The position numbers and the translations under genes are program-made. This document shows, piece by piece, positions 12,154 to 13,419 of a DNA stretch of 13,419 nucleotides; the first letter of the stretch is position 1, and the number at the start of each line of letters is the position of its first letter. The notes below the pieces were generated by a model. That model saw nothing but the letters and a program-made list of their open reading frames with translations, made no database searches and was not told the origin of the DNA. This DNA comes from a bacterium. Lineage in GTDB: Bacteria; Patescibacteriota; Minisyncoccia; Phycocordibacterales; UBA2100. The stretch spans positions 1-13,419 of the forward strand of contig JAUYLR010000086.1 in assembly GCA_030698935.1 (NCBI GenBank), given 5' to 3'.

Positions 12154-12301
12154 ATCCGAAGCACGAAGCACGAAATCCGAAAAGTGTGGGAAATTACAAA
12201 TTCTAAATTCAAAACGAGCGTTGATTTCTTTGTTTCTTGCAATTATTTTTTGGTTTCTCATATTTATTATCTTTTCGGATTTCGTGCTTCGGATTTCGAA
12301 T
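12154..12301. repeat. Heptamer-array inverted repeat filling the pilM-pilN gap
   Basis: The left arm is ATCCGAA, GCACGAA, GCACGAA, ATCCGAA (12154-12181). The right arm is TTCGGAT, TTCGTGC, TTCGGAT, TTCGAAT (12274-12301), the reverse complement pattern. The AT-rich centre is 92 bases long with no gene. The right arm ends directly at the pilM stop codon (12302-12304). The family is the same as at 7802-7900. Confidence 0.9.
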
Positions 12302-13419
12302 TTACCCTTGTTTGAGATTCCGCAACGCAAGACCGACGGCAACGGCAAAACCGGGACCTATCTGCCCCAGAACGCCTCTTAAAAATGCGGGCGCCTCCGA
12401 ATGCGAAAACGGGTTTGCGATTTCCACATCCGCATGCAATGACTGCTTGGCACGCTCCGACAGGCCTGGGAGAGATGCCCCTCCTCCGGTCAAGAGAACA
12501 TGCGATACATTTTTGTTGTACCGCTGCCCGTAGCTTAATAATACTCGGTCTATCTCGGAAAACACACGGGTGAGTGTTGATAACAATGCCGTCTGTATCC
12601 TGTCGTTCTCGTCCGCGCTGTACGCGCTTGAACTGACAAGCCCGATTTCCCTCTTTACGCGCTCCGCTTTCTCAAATTCCCATGAGAGCGAGCGCGCGAG
12701 CGTATCTGTCGTCTGCTGGCCGCCGGAGGTCAAGAGGTGCGTCAGGCGCACAACCCCGCGCTCTACTATGTACATCTTCGTTGTTGCGGCGCCGAGGTCA
12801 ACAACCAAAACGGGAGCCGCGCCATGCCCCATGGAGGAACGCGTGACGCTGAAAATTTCTATCTCGTAGAAATTCACGTTGAGGCCGGTGGTTTCTGCGA
12901 TTTTCTGATAGTCGCGGAGAATGTCATTATGAATGGCGACGAGGAGAATTTCCTGCATCTTCGCGTGAATCGGTTTCGGAGCCTCCACCTGGTCAAACGC
13001 GCTTTCACCCTGTTCTTCCTGCGGTATGACAAACCAATCAAGGGAAACTTCCGACACGGGTATCGGAATATATTTGCGCGCCTCTATCGGAACCATTCTC
13101 TTCAGGGAATCTTTGTCCACTTTCGGCATTTCAAGTATGGAAACAAGGCTTGCGGAAAACGGTATGGATAGTCCGCCCGTCCGGCCGGTCACATTCGCCT
13201 CGCGAATCAGGTCCGTCAACGCTTCGGCGATTTTCTCGGGAGTGAGTTTGACGGCTTTGCCCACGCTCTGTCCCCCATACGGACCGAGAGCGATTTCCCC
13301 GTAGGTTTCAAGAATCGCCGTACCGTGTGATGCGCGCAACTGCACAATTTTTGCGGATGATGCGCCGATGTCAATGCCTATAATGCTCCCCTCGGATTTC
13401 CCGCCGAAAGCGGAGCCGA
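12302..13419 (-). CDS. pilM: Actin-like ATPase PilM (5' end outside the window)
   Basis: The frame is open to the window edge and gives 371 residues. It begins in GGKSEG and then shows the phosphate-1 motif IGIDIGASSAKIVQL (13-27), so the real start is only a few codons beyond the edge; the internal GTG at 13345 would remove this motif. Other actin-fold marks are VVDLGAATTKMYIVERG (205-221, phosphate-2) and LLTGGGASLPGL (308-319, adenosine site). PIEARKYIPIPVSEV (110-124) is typical of PilM. By family the protein forms a cytoplasmic ring under the membrane that binds the N-terminus of PilN and contacts the motors. It opens the operon visible here; any promoter lies outside. Confidence 0.96.
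   Translation of the reverse strand, partial: GSAFGGKSEGSIIGIDIGASSAKIVQLRASHGTAILETYGEIALGPYGGQSVGKAVKLTPEKIAEALTDLIREANVTGRTGGLSIPFSASLVSILEMPKVDKDSLKRMVPIEARKYIPIPVSEVSLDWFVIPQEEQGESAFDQVEAPKPIHAKMQEILLVAIHNDILRDYQKIAETTGLNVNFYEIEIFSVTRSSMGHGAAPVLVVDLGAATTKMYIVERGVVRLTHLLTSGGQQTTDTLARSLSWEFEKAERVKREIGLVSSSAYSADENDRIQTALLSTLTRVFSEIDRVLLSYGQRYNKNVSHVLLTGGGASLPGLSERAKQSLHADVEIANPFSHSEAPAFLRGVLGQIGPGFAVAVGLALRNLKQG

Noticed and set aside
1-13419. tRNA, rRNA, transposase, integrase or secretin (pilQ) genes.
   Set aside because: I found no cloverleaf, rRNA-like segment or motif of these families on either strand by eye; a covariance or profile search was not possible.

Overview
The window is most of a type IV pilus (T4P) locus. 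Every recognised gene is on the minus strand, so transcription runs from high to low coordinates. The best fit is a Patescibacteria/CPR bacterium, probably of the Parcubacteria lineage. Reasons: a compact pilM-N-O-(P-like)-B-regulator-T-C-pilins-D-pseudopilins order without an outer-membrane secretin gene; short prepilins with the leader/helix pattern KGFTLIELLVVIAIIG followed by KGRDARR; weak or absent Shine-Dalgarno sequences; and many small palindromic repeats at gene junctions. TGA is used as a stop (pilC, pilT, the pilP-like gene), which argues against the lineages that recode TGA as glycine. The taxonomic placement is inference.

Layout, in transcription order. (1) 13419-10259: pilM (5' end outside the window), pilN-like, pilO-like and a short pilP-like gene, which form the inner-membrane alignment platform. 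(2) 10262-6685: pilB extension ATPase, a stand-alone receiver-domain protein, and pilT retraction ATPase. (3) 6579-5368: pilC platform protein. (4) 5370-5150: a noncoding stretch with two long hairpins, then a TATAAT promoter element and the clearest Shine-Dalgarno site of the window. (5) 5149-3057: four pilin genes in tandem, closed by a terminator-like hairpin. (6) 2999-1: pilD prepilin peptidase, followed by four pseudopilin genes (GspH/FimT-like, PulJ/PilW-like, PilV/PulI-like and a truncated one at the left edge). Together these cover membrane assembly, motor, processing enzyme, major pilins and minor pilins, with one signalling protein between the two motors.

The most unusual signal is a set of small inverted-repeat elements present at most junctions and also in frame inside genes. 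Most are built from arrays of 7-bp units: a heptamer array, a spacer of tens of bases, then a complementary heptamer array. In all four pseudopilin genes such an element covers the leader-peptide region and ends at the prepilin cleavage site. In the two genes with five perfect CGTGTAT copies, gain or loss of one copy would shift the reading frame ahead of the pilin domain. A different perfect hairpin sits at the same place in one of the four pilins. Other repeats are read in frame inside pilD and at both ends of the receiver gene. This looks like a repeat family that uses the cleaved leader as a tolerated insertion site, or that controls pseudopilin expression. I see no CRISPR array, rRNA, tRNA or transposase gene, and no gene-free stretch longer than about 220 bases.
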